In this document: positions 17,478-25,396 of the stretch, in pieces
How positions within the stretch are numbered: the first letter of the stretch is position 1
Layout: each line of letters opens with the position of its first letter
Assembly: GCA_965205045.1 (NCBI GenBank)
Contig: OZ242031.1
Span: 1,550,001 to 1,614,000, forward strand
Direction of reading: 5' to 3'
DNA: 64,000 bases
Source: UBA6522 sp965205045
GTDB lineage: Bacteria; Pseudomonadota; Gammaproteobacteria; Steroidobacterales; Rariloculaceae
Position numbers and translations under genes: made by a program
Notes under the pieces: model-generated
The model's database searches: none
Told to the model about the DNA's origin: nothing
The model's input: only the letters and a program-made list of their open reading frames with translations

Positions 17478-18329
17478 GGCCTGTTAACACTACAGCAACG
17501 CATCGACGATGAGCACGAAGACGACGAAGCCGAGGAATATGACATCGAGTTTCTCGAAGCGCGAGAAGATGCGCCGGAACCCCTTCAGGCGCCGGAACAG
17601 CCGCTCGACCTCATTGCGCCGCTTGTACATCTCCCGATCGTACTCCCAAGGGTCGACGCGGTTGCTCTTCGGCGGCACGACCGGCACGAATCCCAGGTCC
17701 AGAACCAGTTGGCGGGTGGCGTCGTCCTCATACGCGCGGTCCATCACCAGCGCCGGGCTGTTCGACGGTTTCTCCATGCCTCTCAGCAACTTGCGCCCTT
17801 CGGGCGCGTCGTGCGCCTGGCCTGGAGAGAGCGAGAACGCGAGGGCGGTCCGGTCATCCGCGGCAACCATATGAATCTTGGTGGTCCAGCCCCCACGGGA
17901 CTTGCCGATGGATTGGGGGCCGTTTTTTTTTCCGCCCCCGTGCCGTCCGGATGCACCTTGACGCTGGTGCTGTCCAGCCCCGCCGCCTCCACCTTGACGC
18001 GCACGAGCCGCTCCCGTTGCAGGTGCTCGAACACGCGATCCAGAACGCCGTTCTTCGACCAGCGGTTCATCCGCGTGTAGACGGTGTGCCAATTGCCGAA
18101 CCTTTCGGGCAGCCCGCGCCACTTGCAGCCGTGCTCGGCCACGTACAGGATCGCGTTGAGCACCTGGATGTTCGGCAGGCTCACGTTTCCGCGCTGCACC
18201 GGCAGCAGCGGCTCGATCCGTTCGAATTGGGCCTCGGTGAGTTCCATATCCCTGATTTTCCTCCGATTTCCGCGTCAAAGACAACGCGGCGAAGGATACC
18301 ATGTTTTCGCCTTGTAGTGTTAACACGCC
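17478..18329 (-). mobile_element. IS5-family (IS427-like) insertion sequence, complete, CTAG target
   Basis: An 852-base insertion sequence with near-perfect terminal inverted repeats: GGCCTGTTAACACTAC at the left and GTAGTGTTAACACGCC at the right. CTAG flanks it on both sides (17474-17477 and 18330-18333). It carries a two-frame transposase on the minus strand. Its left CTAG is shared with the small element next to it, so one was inserted into the target duplication of the other. The ends and frames look intact, suggesting a recent insertion. Confidence 0.88.
17490..18247 (-). CDS. IS5-family DDE transposase made by programmed frameshift at A9
   Basis: Transposase in two overlapping frames. 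The first frame from ATG 18247 encodes the N-terminal DUF4096-type part (MELTEAQFERIEPLLPVQRG, GCKWRGLPERFGNWHTVYTR). At a run of nine A residues in the coding strand (17923-17931) a -1 shift enters the second frame, which holds the DDE part (SIGKSRGGWTTKIHM, LVMDRAYEDD, FVPVVPPKSNR, MYKRRNEVERLFRRLKGFRR) and ends at 17490. This arrangement is standard for the IS427 group. The first catalytic Asp lies before the shift (AAGLDSTSVKVH); the second is in DRAYEDD and the Glu in RNEVERLF. Confidence 0.85.
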
Positions 18330-19367
18330 CTAGTGACAGGGCGCTTTGATCGATCACTAGCACTTGAAATTGGTGCAATTACTCCATCGATCTCACACGT
18401 AGGGGAATGTTTGGATCAACTAATAGGGCCTTGGTTGGAGGTTCTTGATAGCGATTATTACCGCGTTTCACCGCTGGCGACTCACTTCGGACGCGACATG
18501 CTCTCCGATGAAATTCAACGCCGCGTTCACCGAACTATCGCGCACGTCATTCTTGAACGACGCACAGTCGACGTCCTCGAGTTCAACAGCGCCATAGTGC
18601 ACGCGATGGCAGGAAAATTGTCCGATGGTCTAACGTCAATTGCTTATCGTGTGTTGAGGACATCCACCTTTCTCTCCGCACGAGGAGCGCGTTGCAAACG
18701 ATGCCATCATCGCCTTTGCGGTCAGGGCTGCCGTTGGGGACGCCCCGAATGCAATGACGGATCTGAGGCACGCTCTCGACTCTCGATTCGGAGCACCATT
18801 TCCCGGATTGACTGCTTTCGATTACAGTGAATCCGCACCTGCTGAACCAGACACACTCGATCAAGCTGTTCTAGCCATAACCAATGTTCTTATCCAGCAG
18901 GAGCACCTGAGGCCGGATTCTCTCTGGGTGGCGTGCGTACGTATTTTTGAATGGCTTGAGCGGTCCAATTTTCGAGATATTCTTGTCCCCCATATTGCTG
19001 CATGGCAACGATCTGGGTGGAAACGCATTTTGGCGTCACAGAAATTCCTGCTATACAATCCAAGGCACACAGTGCCCGCCATTCAGCAAGCCTTGGATAC
19101 CTCGATAGATAACCGTATTTTCCTTGCAAAACTCATTCTTGCAACGTCTCAGGCAGTTAACCTTCAACTCGGACCGGAGATTGTCAAGTTGCTTACGGCG
19201 ATTGTTGGCGACTCCAAGATTGACTCGGGTGAACCGTGAACCGCCTCGAGAATGCCGCAGGCTCCTCATTTCAGATTGGAGCGACTTGGCTCACCGGGAA
19301 ATTCAATAGACTGGCCGGAGCGCGACTTTACAATGATACACTCATCGCCAAGCCCCGCCTCATGCTG

Positions 19368-19616
19368 GTGACCCGACAGGCCCACTCGAACGGCGTAGAG
19401 AGCTTCTGGAGCCTGCTCAAGCGCGGTTACTACGAGACCTGCCACAAGATGAACCCGAAGCCCCTGAATTGTTACGTCAACAAGTTCGCACGCCGTCACA
19501 ACGTTCGCAACAGGGATTCTATCGAGCAGGCGGCGGTCGAAAGCATGCCGCTCAAACGCCTCAAGTACTCTGCCCTCATCGCCGACAACGGTTTGTCTTC
19601 CGGCGCGCGGTCCTGA
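19368..19616 (+). pseudogene. IS1595-family (ISXO2-like) transposase, 3' fragment
   Basis: Only the C-terminal end of an IS1595-type transposase is present: QAHSNGVESFWSLLKRGYYE, then NCYVNKFARRHNVRN. These match the family's conserved (T/S)NG(I/V)ESFWSLLKRGY and YVNEFAGRHN motifs. Upstream sequence is unrelated, so the element is truncated at its 5' side. Its TGA overlaps the ATG of the methyltransferase remnant that follows; some IS1595 relatives carry passenger genes in this position. Confidence 0.75.
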
Positions 19617-19885
19617 TGGCCACGCCCAATTTCGCAAGCGAGTCCATCTGGACCGGCGACAACCTGACGGTCCTGCGAGGGATCAACAGCAATTGTATCG
19701 ACCTGTCGGCGTTGGCGGTCAAGCTGGTTGATAACCGCATTGCAGAGGATCGCGGCCTGTGGGGCGGCGCTACGGCGCTCACAGAACCGCCCAAGCGCAC
19801 GGACCTCGTCGGCACGCTACCGAACTATCGGACGCACCGCCATCGCCTGTACGGTGAGCAGGAGGGCGTGTGCATGGGCTGCGAG
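19616..19885 (+). pseudogene. DNA methyltransferase with large internal deletion
   Basis: The first about 30 residues (SESIWTGDNLTVLRGINSN then CIDL) match the N-terminus of beta-class adenine methyltransferases, just before the catalytic DPPF motif. The sequence then jumps to a region like the C-terminal zinc-finger/HNH module of such enzymes (RTDLVGTLPNYRTHRHRLYG, EQEGVCMGC). The DPPF and SAM-binding motifs are missing, so it cannot be active. The frame remains open and runs on into the tail of an unrelated gene, forming one chimeric frame 19616-20353. Confidence 0.6.
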
Positions 19886-20353
19886 ACGATCAACATCCTC
19901 TACGACTGGGCATTCGAGCGGGAGTCGAACGACATCTACCAGGACGAGGGCCGGATGACCCTGCAATACGGCTATGTGGATCTCGTCAGGACGATCCACA
20001 TGGACCGGTCGGAGCACCCGGAGGACATCGAACCGAGCGTGACCGGCCATTCCATCGGCTGGTGGGAGGACCATACGCTGGTGGTCGACACGATCGGATT
20101 CGAGCCGGGCGTATTCGACCACCTGGATTGGCCGAGATTCCGCATGCACAGCGACCAGTGGCATGTCGTGGAACGCTTCCGGGTGAGCGACGACGGCCGG
20201 ACATTGACCCGCAGCTATACCTTCAGTGACCCACTCTACATGGTGGGCTCGTACACGGGCCAGGACACGCATTCGCTTACCGGCGAGCCCTACGTGCCCT
20301 ACAAGTGCGAGGACCTGGGCGGATTGAACAACCAGCGACCCGAGGGAGAATGA
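19886..20353 (+). pseudogene. 3' fragment of an uncharacterised conserved secreted-type protein, fused in frame to methyltransferase debris
   Basis: About 155 residues belong to a widespread uncharacterised family recognised by a DLVRTIHMD segment, the motif PSVTGHSIGWWEDHTLVVDT followed by IGF, and a later WHVVERFRVSDDGRTLTR. The N-terminal half and signal peptide are absent: the family match begins near 19890, right after the methyltransferase-like VCMGC. The stop lies 4 bases before the sulfatase start, so the original gene probably headed that operon. The chimera is one open frame of 245 codons from 19616; whether it is expressed is unknown. Confidence 0.6.
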
Positions 20354-20357
20354 CTCG

Positions 20358-22007
20358 TTGAAAACCCTGATCCGAACCGGCGCCGCCGCGGCGCTGTCGA
20401 TGCTCATGCTGAATCCTTCCCAGGCTCAGCAACCCAATATCCTGTTGATCATCGTCGATGACGTCGGATTCTCCGACCTTGGCGCCTACGGGGGCGAAAT
20501 TCGTACGCCCAACCTGGACCGGCTCGCGCGAACCGGACTGCAACTGACCAACTTTCACTCCGCCGCCACCTGCGGACCGACCCGGGCGATGCTCATGACC
20601 GGACTGCACCCGCACGAGGTAGGGCTGGGGAGCTTCGGCACCCGGCTCGAGGGCGCCCCGGAGTTGCACGGCCTGCCAGGGTACATCGGGAGTCTCGACG
20701 AGAACATAACCATGGTCACGGAGTTGATCGACGCAGCCGGTTACGACACCTACATGACCGGCAAGTGGCACCTCGGCGGCGGCGCCAACGATCCGGGCGA
20801 GCGCGGCTTCGACCGCAGTTTTGCGCTCATGGACGGCGGCGCCAGTCACTACGCCGATGCCACGGGCGTCTATCTCGGCACGGCCACCTACACGCAGGAT
20901 GGAGAACGCGTCGAGGAACTGCCGGCGGATTTTTTCTCCAGCCGCTTTTACACCGACACCCTGATCGAGTACCTGCAGACGGGCCGCGATAGCGAGAACC
21001 CGTTCTTCGCCTACCTGTCGTTCACCGCGCCCCACTGGCCGCTGCACGCGCCCGACGAGTGGCTGGAGCGGACGCGGGGGCGGTACGACGCCGGTTGGGA
21101 TGCGATTCGGGCGCAACGCATCGAGCGCCTCGGGGAACTCGGCCTGATATCGGCCGAACACACCCCGTACGAATCTCCCTCCATCCCTTCCTGGGACGAA
21201 CTGAGCGACCTGGCGAAGCGGGTCGAGGCCAGGCGGATGGAAGTCTACGCCGCCATGATCGAGAACGTGGATTACCATGTCGGCCGGGTTCTCGAACAAC
21301 TGGAGGCGCTGGGCGAACGGGACGATACGGTCATCCTGTTCCTTTCGGACAACGGGCCCGAGGCCGAGGAACTGGTCGAAGGGGACCGGCTGTACTGGAT
21401 TCCCGCCACATTCGACAACCGCTACGAGAACATGGGCCGCCCCGGGTCCCACATCATGCTGGGCCGCGGCTGGGCCCAGGCATCCGCCACGCCGCTGCGC
21501 ATGTACAAGCGCTTCACGACCGAGGGCGGCCTGCGGGTTCCCGCCTTCGTGCACCACGGTTCGTTCGCACGGCAGGGCGAGCGCAATGGGGAACTGCTTA
21601 CACCCATGGACCTGGCGGCAACGCTGCTGGACCTTGCCGGGACCGGCCTGGACGACAACCCCGTTGCACAGCAGATGCGGGGGCAGTCTCTCTTGCCCTA
21701 CCTGGACGGGGACAGCCCGGAAGCGATCGAAGGCGAGCGTCCGATCGGCTGGGAAATGTACAGCCACCGGGCACTGCACAACGGCGACTGGAAGATCACC
21801 TGGGTGTGGACGCCGGCCGGCGAGGGCGCCTGGCAGCTCTATGACCTACGCACGGACCCCGGCGAAACGATGGACCTGGCGGCTCGATATCCGGACCGCC
21901 TGGGCACGATGATCGAGCAGTGGGAGCAATATGCGGAAGAGACCGATGTCGTGGCGCTGGACCGCGATGTGAGCGGTTACTCCTCCTGGCAGCTGGTTCA
22001 CGAATAG
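20358..22007 (+). CDS. Type I arylsulfatase, exported
   Basis: 549-residue sulfatase hydrolysing sulfate esters. A signal peptide (about residues 1-23, ending SQAQQ) precedes NILLIIVDDVGFSDLGAYGG, the metal-binding start. The CGPTRAMLMTGLHP block is the sulfatase signature C-x-P-x-R, whose Cys is matured to formylglycine, and TGKWHLGG holds catalytic Lys and His. DNGPEAEE supplies late metal ligands. The TTG start at 20358 has GGGAG upstream. An anaerobic or FGE maturase is not in the window. The preceding gene stump ends 4 bases before. Confidence 0.92.
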   Translation: MKTLIRTGAAAALSMLMLNPSQAQQPNILLIIVDDVGFSDLGAYGGEIRTPNLDRLARTGLQLTNFHSAATCGPTRAMLMTGLHPHEVGLGSFGTRLEGAPELHGLPGYIGSLDENITMVTELIDAAGYDTYMTGKWHLGGGANDPGERGFDRSFALMDGGASHYADATGVYLGTATYTQDGERVEELPADFFSSRFYTDTLIEYLQTGRDSENPFFAYLSFTAPHWPLHAPDEWLERTRGRYDAGWDAIRAQRIERLGELGLISAEHTPYESPSIPSWDELSDLAKRVEARRMEVYAAMIENVDYHVGRVLEQLEALGERDDTVILFLSDNGPEAEELVEGDRLYWIPATFDNRYENMGRPGSHIMLGRGWAQASATPLRMYKRFTTEGGLRVPAFVHHGSFARQGERNGELLTPMDLAATLLDLAGTGLDDNPVAQQMRGQSLLPYLDGDSPEAIEGERPIGWEMYSHRALHNGDWKITWVWTPAGEGAWQLYDLRTDPGETMDLAARYPDRLGTMIEQWEQYAEETDVVALDRDVSGYSSWQLVHE

Positions 22008-22071
22008 CCGGGGAGTCCGGACATCCTCCCTGAAGTCGCTGGCATCCTCCCGGACGCCGCGGGCAGGCTTC

Positions 22072-22908
22072 TCAGACGTCCCGGTGGTAACTGCCGTCGC
22101 TCGTGTGGGTGGCGATGGTCCGGCTGGGCACTCCGCCCAGGGCGCTCTTGCCTGTCGGAGACCAGGCGCAACTTCGCTCGGGATTGACCCAGACGGTCTC
22201 GTACTCGGCGGGAACGAAGAATTCCACGAAAACCAGCTCGCCGGTGCCGTCGTTCTCGCAGTAGTGCCGTTCCCGGTCGTGCTTGTATAGAAGGTCGCCG
22301 GCTCTGAGACGGCGCGGCGTTTCGTTGAGGTACACGGTCGCCTCTCCACGGAGCACGTACTGGAAGTGCTCGGCGCCAACGTGGTGGTGGTTCTGGCTGA
22401 CGGTGCCCGGCGGGAACGCCACCAGCTCGCCGATCAGCGCCCGCGTGCCGAAAAGTCTGGGCGTCGCGATGTAGAGGCGTGTGCGTTCGTCGTGCTCGGA
22501 TTGCAGCATCGGCTCCAATCCGAGGTCGACGCTCTGAACTCCCGGGAGACCGGTTTCCGGCCCGGAATCGAACTGGCTGGCGTCAGGCACCTCAAGGAGG
22601 ATCAATTCCGCGCCCTCGGCGGAAGTGAGGCGGCCGGCAAAGGCGTTGGCGAGGAACAGGAGCTGCGAGTCGCCGAGAACCCGATCCTCGCCGCCGCCCT
22701 GCACGGTGAGGTTTCCATTTAATACCTGTGCCCACGCCACTCCCCGGCGCTGTAACCGGAGCTCCAGCGAACCGCCCGCGTCTATCGTCAGCACATCGAA
22801 CCGGCACTGCGTTCCGGGGACGCTGTTTTCGTCGATGAGCCGACGGCGGGTGGCTCCTTTCGGCAGCAACTCCGGCGCCACTTGGTCCCGATTTACGTGC
22901 ATGCTCAT
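22072..22908 (-). CDS. Cupin-domain protein
   Basis: 278-residue cupin. The ATG at 22908 (MSMHVNRDQVAPELLPKG) overlaps the stop of a short signal-peptide frame upstream by ATGA. The C-terminal half carries a clear cupin: GTVSQNHHHVGAEHFQYVL then RGEATVYLNETPRRLRAGDL and HDRERHYCEN, giving the His/Glu metal site. The N-terminal half looks like a degenerate second barrel (GGSLELRLQRRG, DSQLLFLANAFAG), so it is probably a bicupin. No enzyme activity can be assigned. It is convergent with the sulfatase. Confidence 0.75.
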   Translation of the reverse strand: MSMHVNRDQVAPELLPKGATRRRLIDENSVPGTQCRFDVLTIDAGGSLELRLQRRGVAWAQVLNGNLTVQGGGEDRVLGDSQLLFLANAFAGRLTSAEGAELILLEVPDASQFDSGPETGLPGVQSVDLGLEPMLQSEHDERTRLYIATPRLFGTRALIGELVAFPPGTVSQNHHHVGAEHFQYVLRGEATVYLNETPRRLRAGDLLYKHDRERHYCENDGTGELVFVEFFVPAEYETVWVNPERSCAWSPTGKSALGGVPSRTIATHTSDGSYHRDV

Positions 22909-23003
22909 CGTCGCTGACCAACGGTAGCTCCGGAGTGATGGGCTACGGCGCCGGCGGGCGCGGGCAGCAGCAGAAGCAGGCTGATGGCGGCTGGTTTTCT
23001 CAT
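22905..23003 (-). CDS. Short signal-peptide ORF overlapping the cupin start
   Basis: A 32-codon frame starts at ATG 23003, seven bases after a strong AAGGGGG ribosome site, and encodes MRKPAAISLLLLLPAPAGAV followed by AHHSGATVGQRR. Its TGA overlaps the cupin ATG (ATGA). The signal peptide with AHHS at the mature start resembles the beginning of DUF6152-type secreted proteins. It may be a truncated gene whose leader now couples translation to the cupin gene, or the cupin gene's original export signal lost by frameshift. Confidence 0.45.
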   Translation of the reverse strand: MRKPAAISLLLLLPAPAGAVAHHSGATVGQRR

Positions 23004-23040
23004 CACGCCCCCCTTGTGTCTTTCTCGATGATAATGTTGC

Positions 23041-23467
23041 ATGGCGATGAAGAGCAATTCCGGTCCTTTCGAACGGGCATCCGTCCTCGTCCTGTGTGCA
23101 GCCGGCTTGCTGGCAGGTACTGGCGCGTACCCGGCGGAAGGGGACTTCTACGACGGCGAGACGATCACCGTCTACATCGGCCGCGGGCCGGGTTCCGGCA
23201 CCGACCTGGCGCTGCGCACCTTCATCCGGCATTGGCGTGAACACATTCCCGGCCGGCCCACCATGGTCGTTCGCAACATTCCCGGCGGCGGCGGCACGAG
23301 GGTCTGGAATTTCGGATACGAGATTGCCGACGCCGACGGCTATTCGCTGCTTTTCTCGCCCTTCTCCGGGACGGCGGAGATTCTCGGCCTGCCGGGATTG
23401 CGGGCCGACTTTTCGAAGATGCCGCTGATCGAACGTGCGCGAATTGCTGGAGCGCTACGCGAGATAG
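23041..23467 (+). pseudogene. TctC-type solute-binding protein, internally deleted
   Basis: Tripartite tricarboxylate transporter receptor (Bug family) remnant. The signal peptide and the first about 130 residues match the family (GETITVYIGRGPGSGTDLAL, PTMVVRNIPGGGG, FGYEIADADGYSLLF). After PLIER (about 23430) the sequence jumps, in another frame, to what looks like a protein end, VRELLERYAR and stop at 23467. About 180 residues of the ligand-binding lobes are lost. The same tail occurs at 24594, at the start of the duplicated block. Confidence 0.65.
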
Positions 23468-23950
23468 GCCCCGCAGTTACTGCCTCTCGGCTTGATCCAG
23501 AATGCGGGCAACTTCATCGCGCATCTGGCCCCAATATATGTTTCGACTCATTGGAGATTCCTCCGCCAGCACGAAAACACTCTCATCCTCGCGGGGCCGA
23601 TCCAATCCCAACAGGTACTGTTCGTCAGGCTTGATCGCCCCTCCAAGGTCATGGAACGTCTCTCCATGAAGCACGCCGACAAACCTGCTCGGTATGTCCC
23701 CGGCCTCCGCGTCGACGGCCTCCTGGATTGCAAATGACTCCGCCTCCCTCTGCCGGAACTCCTGGGCAGTAATGAAGCCGTTCTGTTGCGCCTCCCGCAA
23801 GTCCGCCATTTGTCGATCGAATTGCTCCAGCCATGCGGCATACTGTTGCCAAAACTCGAGCCGCTTGCCGTATCGCGAAATTTCTTCCCCCGGATAGCGC
23901 AACATGTCCGCGTCGACCTGTACCTTGATCGTGTCGAGCCGGAGGGACGA
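23446..23950. repeat. Partial segmental duplication, copy 1
   Basis: About 505 bases that align with 24594-25110, beginning with the shared TTGCTGGAGCGCTACGCGAG and including the 3' part of a secreted-protein gene on the minus strand. Similarity stops abruptly near 23950, where copy 2 continues into the 5' part of that gene and copy 1 does not. Confidence 0.75.
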
Positions 23951-23953
23951 CAA
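23477..23953 (-). pseudogene. 5'-truncated paralogue of the secreted protein at 24630-25385
   Basis: 158 codons from a TTG at 23953 correspond to the last two thirds of the neighbouring paralogue: RLDTIKVQVDADMLRYPG, FDRQMADLREAQQNGFIT, VLHGETFHDLGGAIKPDEQY and a C-terminal YWGQMRDEVARILDQAE. The signal peptide and about 95 N-terminal residues present in the paralogue are missing, so it is unlikely to be exported. The frame starts directly after the stop of the upstream gene (TGA-TTG) and could be translated by coupling. Family unknown. Confidence 0.6.
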
Positions 23954-24499
23954 TCAAGGCGTTTGTGGCAGATGTTCCACCGACAAGAAACCGCTGTGGC
24001 ATTCCCCGATCATCGAAACGATTCGGAAAGGAATATCCCGCAGATTTGTCTGAAACTCCGGATGCCCTTCGGGGCTCAAAAGAGGTCGCTCTTCCGTGCC
24101 GACCGGGTAAGGCAACTGAATGGAGAACCCCGAAAGTGACGCCCCGGGCAATATTCTCATTTCCGGGTCCTTGGCTTCCCAGAGGAATTGCATGTATTGA
24201 ACAGGATGATTGTCTTCAAAGAAGTAGTTTCCTTCCCACCCCGTCGGAGCGCCGACACTCGTCGGGATGTTATCCCGATTGATCGGTATATGCGGGGGCC
24301 CTCCTATGCTGATACTAAGAATGGGAGCATCTGCGTTGTTGATGACCATAAACGCGTACGCCGGCGGGCCTTCGGGGAGACGATACGCGCGAACTTCCAC
24401 CGCCTCGCTGTTTTCAACGCAGGCGGCGGCCAGCGCGAGCGGGTCGAGCGCGGCGAGCAATGCGAGCAAAATCGATGCCGGATTGGAATGGTTCATCAT
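23954..24499 (-). CDS. Hypothetical secreted protein
   Basis: 181-residue protein of unrecognised family. The ATG at 24499 has GGGAGA just upstream and gives a signal peptide (ASILLALLAALDPLALAAAC). The mature part is beta-rich (VRAYRLPEGPPAYAFMVINN, ILPGASLSGFSIQLPYPV) with two cysteines that could form a disulfide. It lies in a minus-strand cluster of secreted proteins. It might equally be a lipoprotein, because Cys follows a LAAAC-like lipobox. Confidence 0.65.
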   Translation of the reverse strand: MMNHSNPASILLALLAALDPLALAAACVENSEAVEVRAYRLPEGPPAYAFMVINNADAPILSISIGGPPHIPINRDNIPTSVGAPTGWEGNYFFEDNHPVQYMQFLWEAKDPEMRILPGASLSGFSIQLPYPVGTEERPLLSPEGHPEFQTNLRDIPFRIVSMIGECHSGFLSVEHLPQTP

Positions 24500-24593
24500 G
24501 TCATCTCCCGCCTGGTTCGAATGCACGAAGTGAACAGGATCGTAGCTGAAAGGCCGCGACAACCCGCACGAGGCGGCAACGGTGGTGCTGTTG

Positions 24594-25110
24594 GCATTGC
24601 TGGAGCGCTACGCGAGATAGGCCCCGCGGTTACGGCCTCTCGATTTGATCCAGCGCGGCGGCAACCTCATCGCGCATCGGACCCCAGAATATGTTCCGGT
24701 CCCCAGGAACATCGGGAAGCACAAAAACGCCTGGATCCCCGCGCGACCAATCCAATCCCAATAGGTACTGTTCGTCCGGCTTGATGGCTCCCCCAAGGTC
24801 ATGGAACGTCTCGCCATGCAGCACCACAACCCTTCTGACCGGTATGTTCACGGCTTCTGCGACGACAGCGTCGTGAATGGCCAATAGCTCCGATTCCTTG
24901 TCCCGGAACTCTCGGGCCGTAACGAGGCCATTCTGTTGCGCCTCCCGCAACTCCGCCATCTGTCTATCGAATCGCGCCCGCCACGCGGCGTGCCGCCGCC
25001 GAACATCGAGCCTCTTGTTGTATCGCGAGATATCCGTCCCCGGATAACGCAGCATGTCCGCGTCAAGTTGAACCTGGATGGTGTCAAGCCGGCGGTACGA
25101 CTTATAGGCT
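24594..25110. repeat. Partial segmental duplication, copy 2 (parent)
   Basis: Counterpart of 23446-23950. It holds the same ALLERYAR-stop tail on the plus strand and the 3' two thirds of the secreted-protein gene on the minus strand. Identity is roughly four in five bases by eye, so the duplication is not recent. Confidence 0.75.
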
Positions 25111-25385
25111 CTGGACACGGCGAAGGGTATGACGACCTCCCTCGGGCCGCTCTTCGTAATGTCACCCGCCGCGTCCTCCGGAAAGCCGACGAACTCGCCG
25201 GAGACAACAATCCCGTAATGATCCAGCAAGAACCCGGCCCGTTCCGCGGAAGAGACAGCCCATGTCCCGGGAGCGGGTTCCCTGTTCGACTCCTGAGCAA
25301 TTGCCGTGAGTCCGGGAACCAGGCAACACAGCATACATGCCGAAACCCTGGCGGTCCGCCAGAACTCCACCGATACCTTCGCCAT
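24630..25385 (-). CDS. Hypothetical secreted protein (intact parent of the truncated copy)
   Basis: 251-residue protein. The ATG at 25385, about 10 bases after a GGAG site, begins a signal peptide (VSACMLCCLVPGLTAIAQ). The mature domain starts with ERAGFLLDHYGIVVSGEFVG and continues through SYRRLDTIQVQLDADMLRYP, an Arg/Glu-rich helical stretch (about residues 135-180) and VVLHGETFHDLGGAIKPDEQ. No known family is recognised. An alternative ATG at 25390 lies in another frame. The upstream metallopeptidase-like gene ends 11 bases before, so they probably share a transcript. Confidence 0.65.
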   Translation of the reverse strand: MAKVSVEFWRTARVSACMLCCLVPGLTAIAQESNREPAPGTWAVSSAERAGFLLDHYGIVVSGEFVGFPEDAAGDITKSGPREVVIPFAVSRAYKSYRRLDTIQVQLDADMLRYPGTDISRYNKRLDVRRRHAAWRARFDRQMAELREAQQNGLVTAREFRDKESELLAIHDAVVAEAVNIPVRRVVVLHGETFHDLGGAIKPDEQYLLGLDWSRGDPGVFVLPDVPGDRNIFWGPMRDEVAAALDQIERP

Positions 25386-25396
25386 GTCATGTTCTC

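Larger units (their letters stand above)
17116..19239 (+). pseudogene. STAND/NB-ARC-like NTPase C-terminal region, interrupted by two elements and a frameshift
   Basis: Remnant of a signal-transduction ATPase. The left piece (to 17370) has ANGHPQLTHAFITGMAAQ and DDTRSLLYRLSLV, like the post-NTPase winged-helix region of STAND proteins. Joining across the inserted elements at CTAG restores LSLV-TGRFDRSLALEIG at 18333, so one gene was split. The right piece continues (SPLATHFGRDMLSDE, RVHRTIAHVIL) until a one-base frameshift near 18670, after which FSPHEERVANDAIIAFAV continues in another frame to the stop at 19239. The P-loop N-terminus is missing. Base composition is clearly more AT-rich than the surrounding genes, suggesting transfer. 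Confidence 0.65.
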
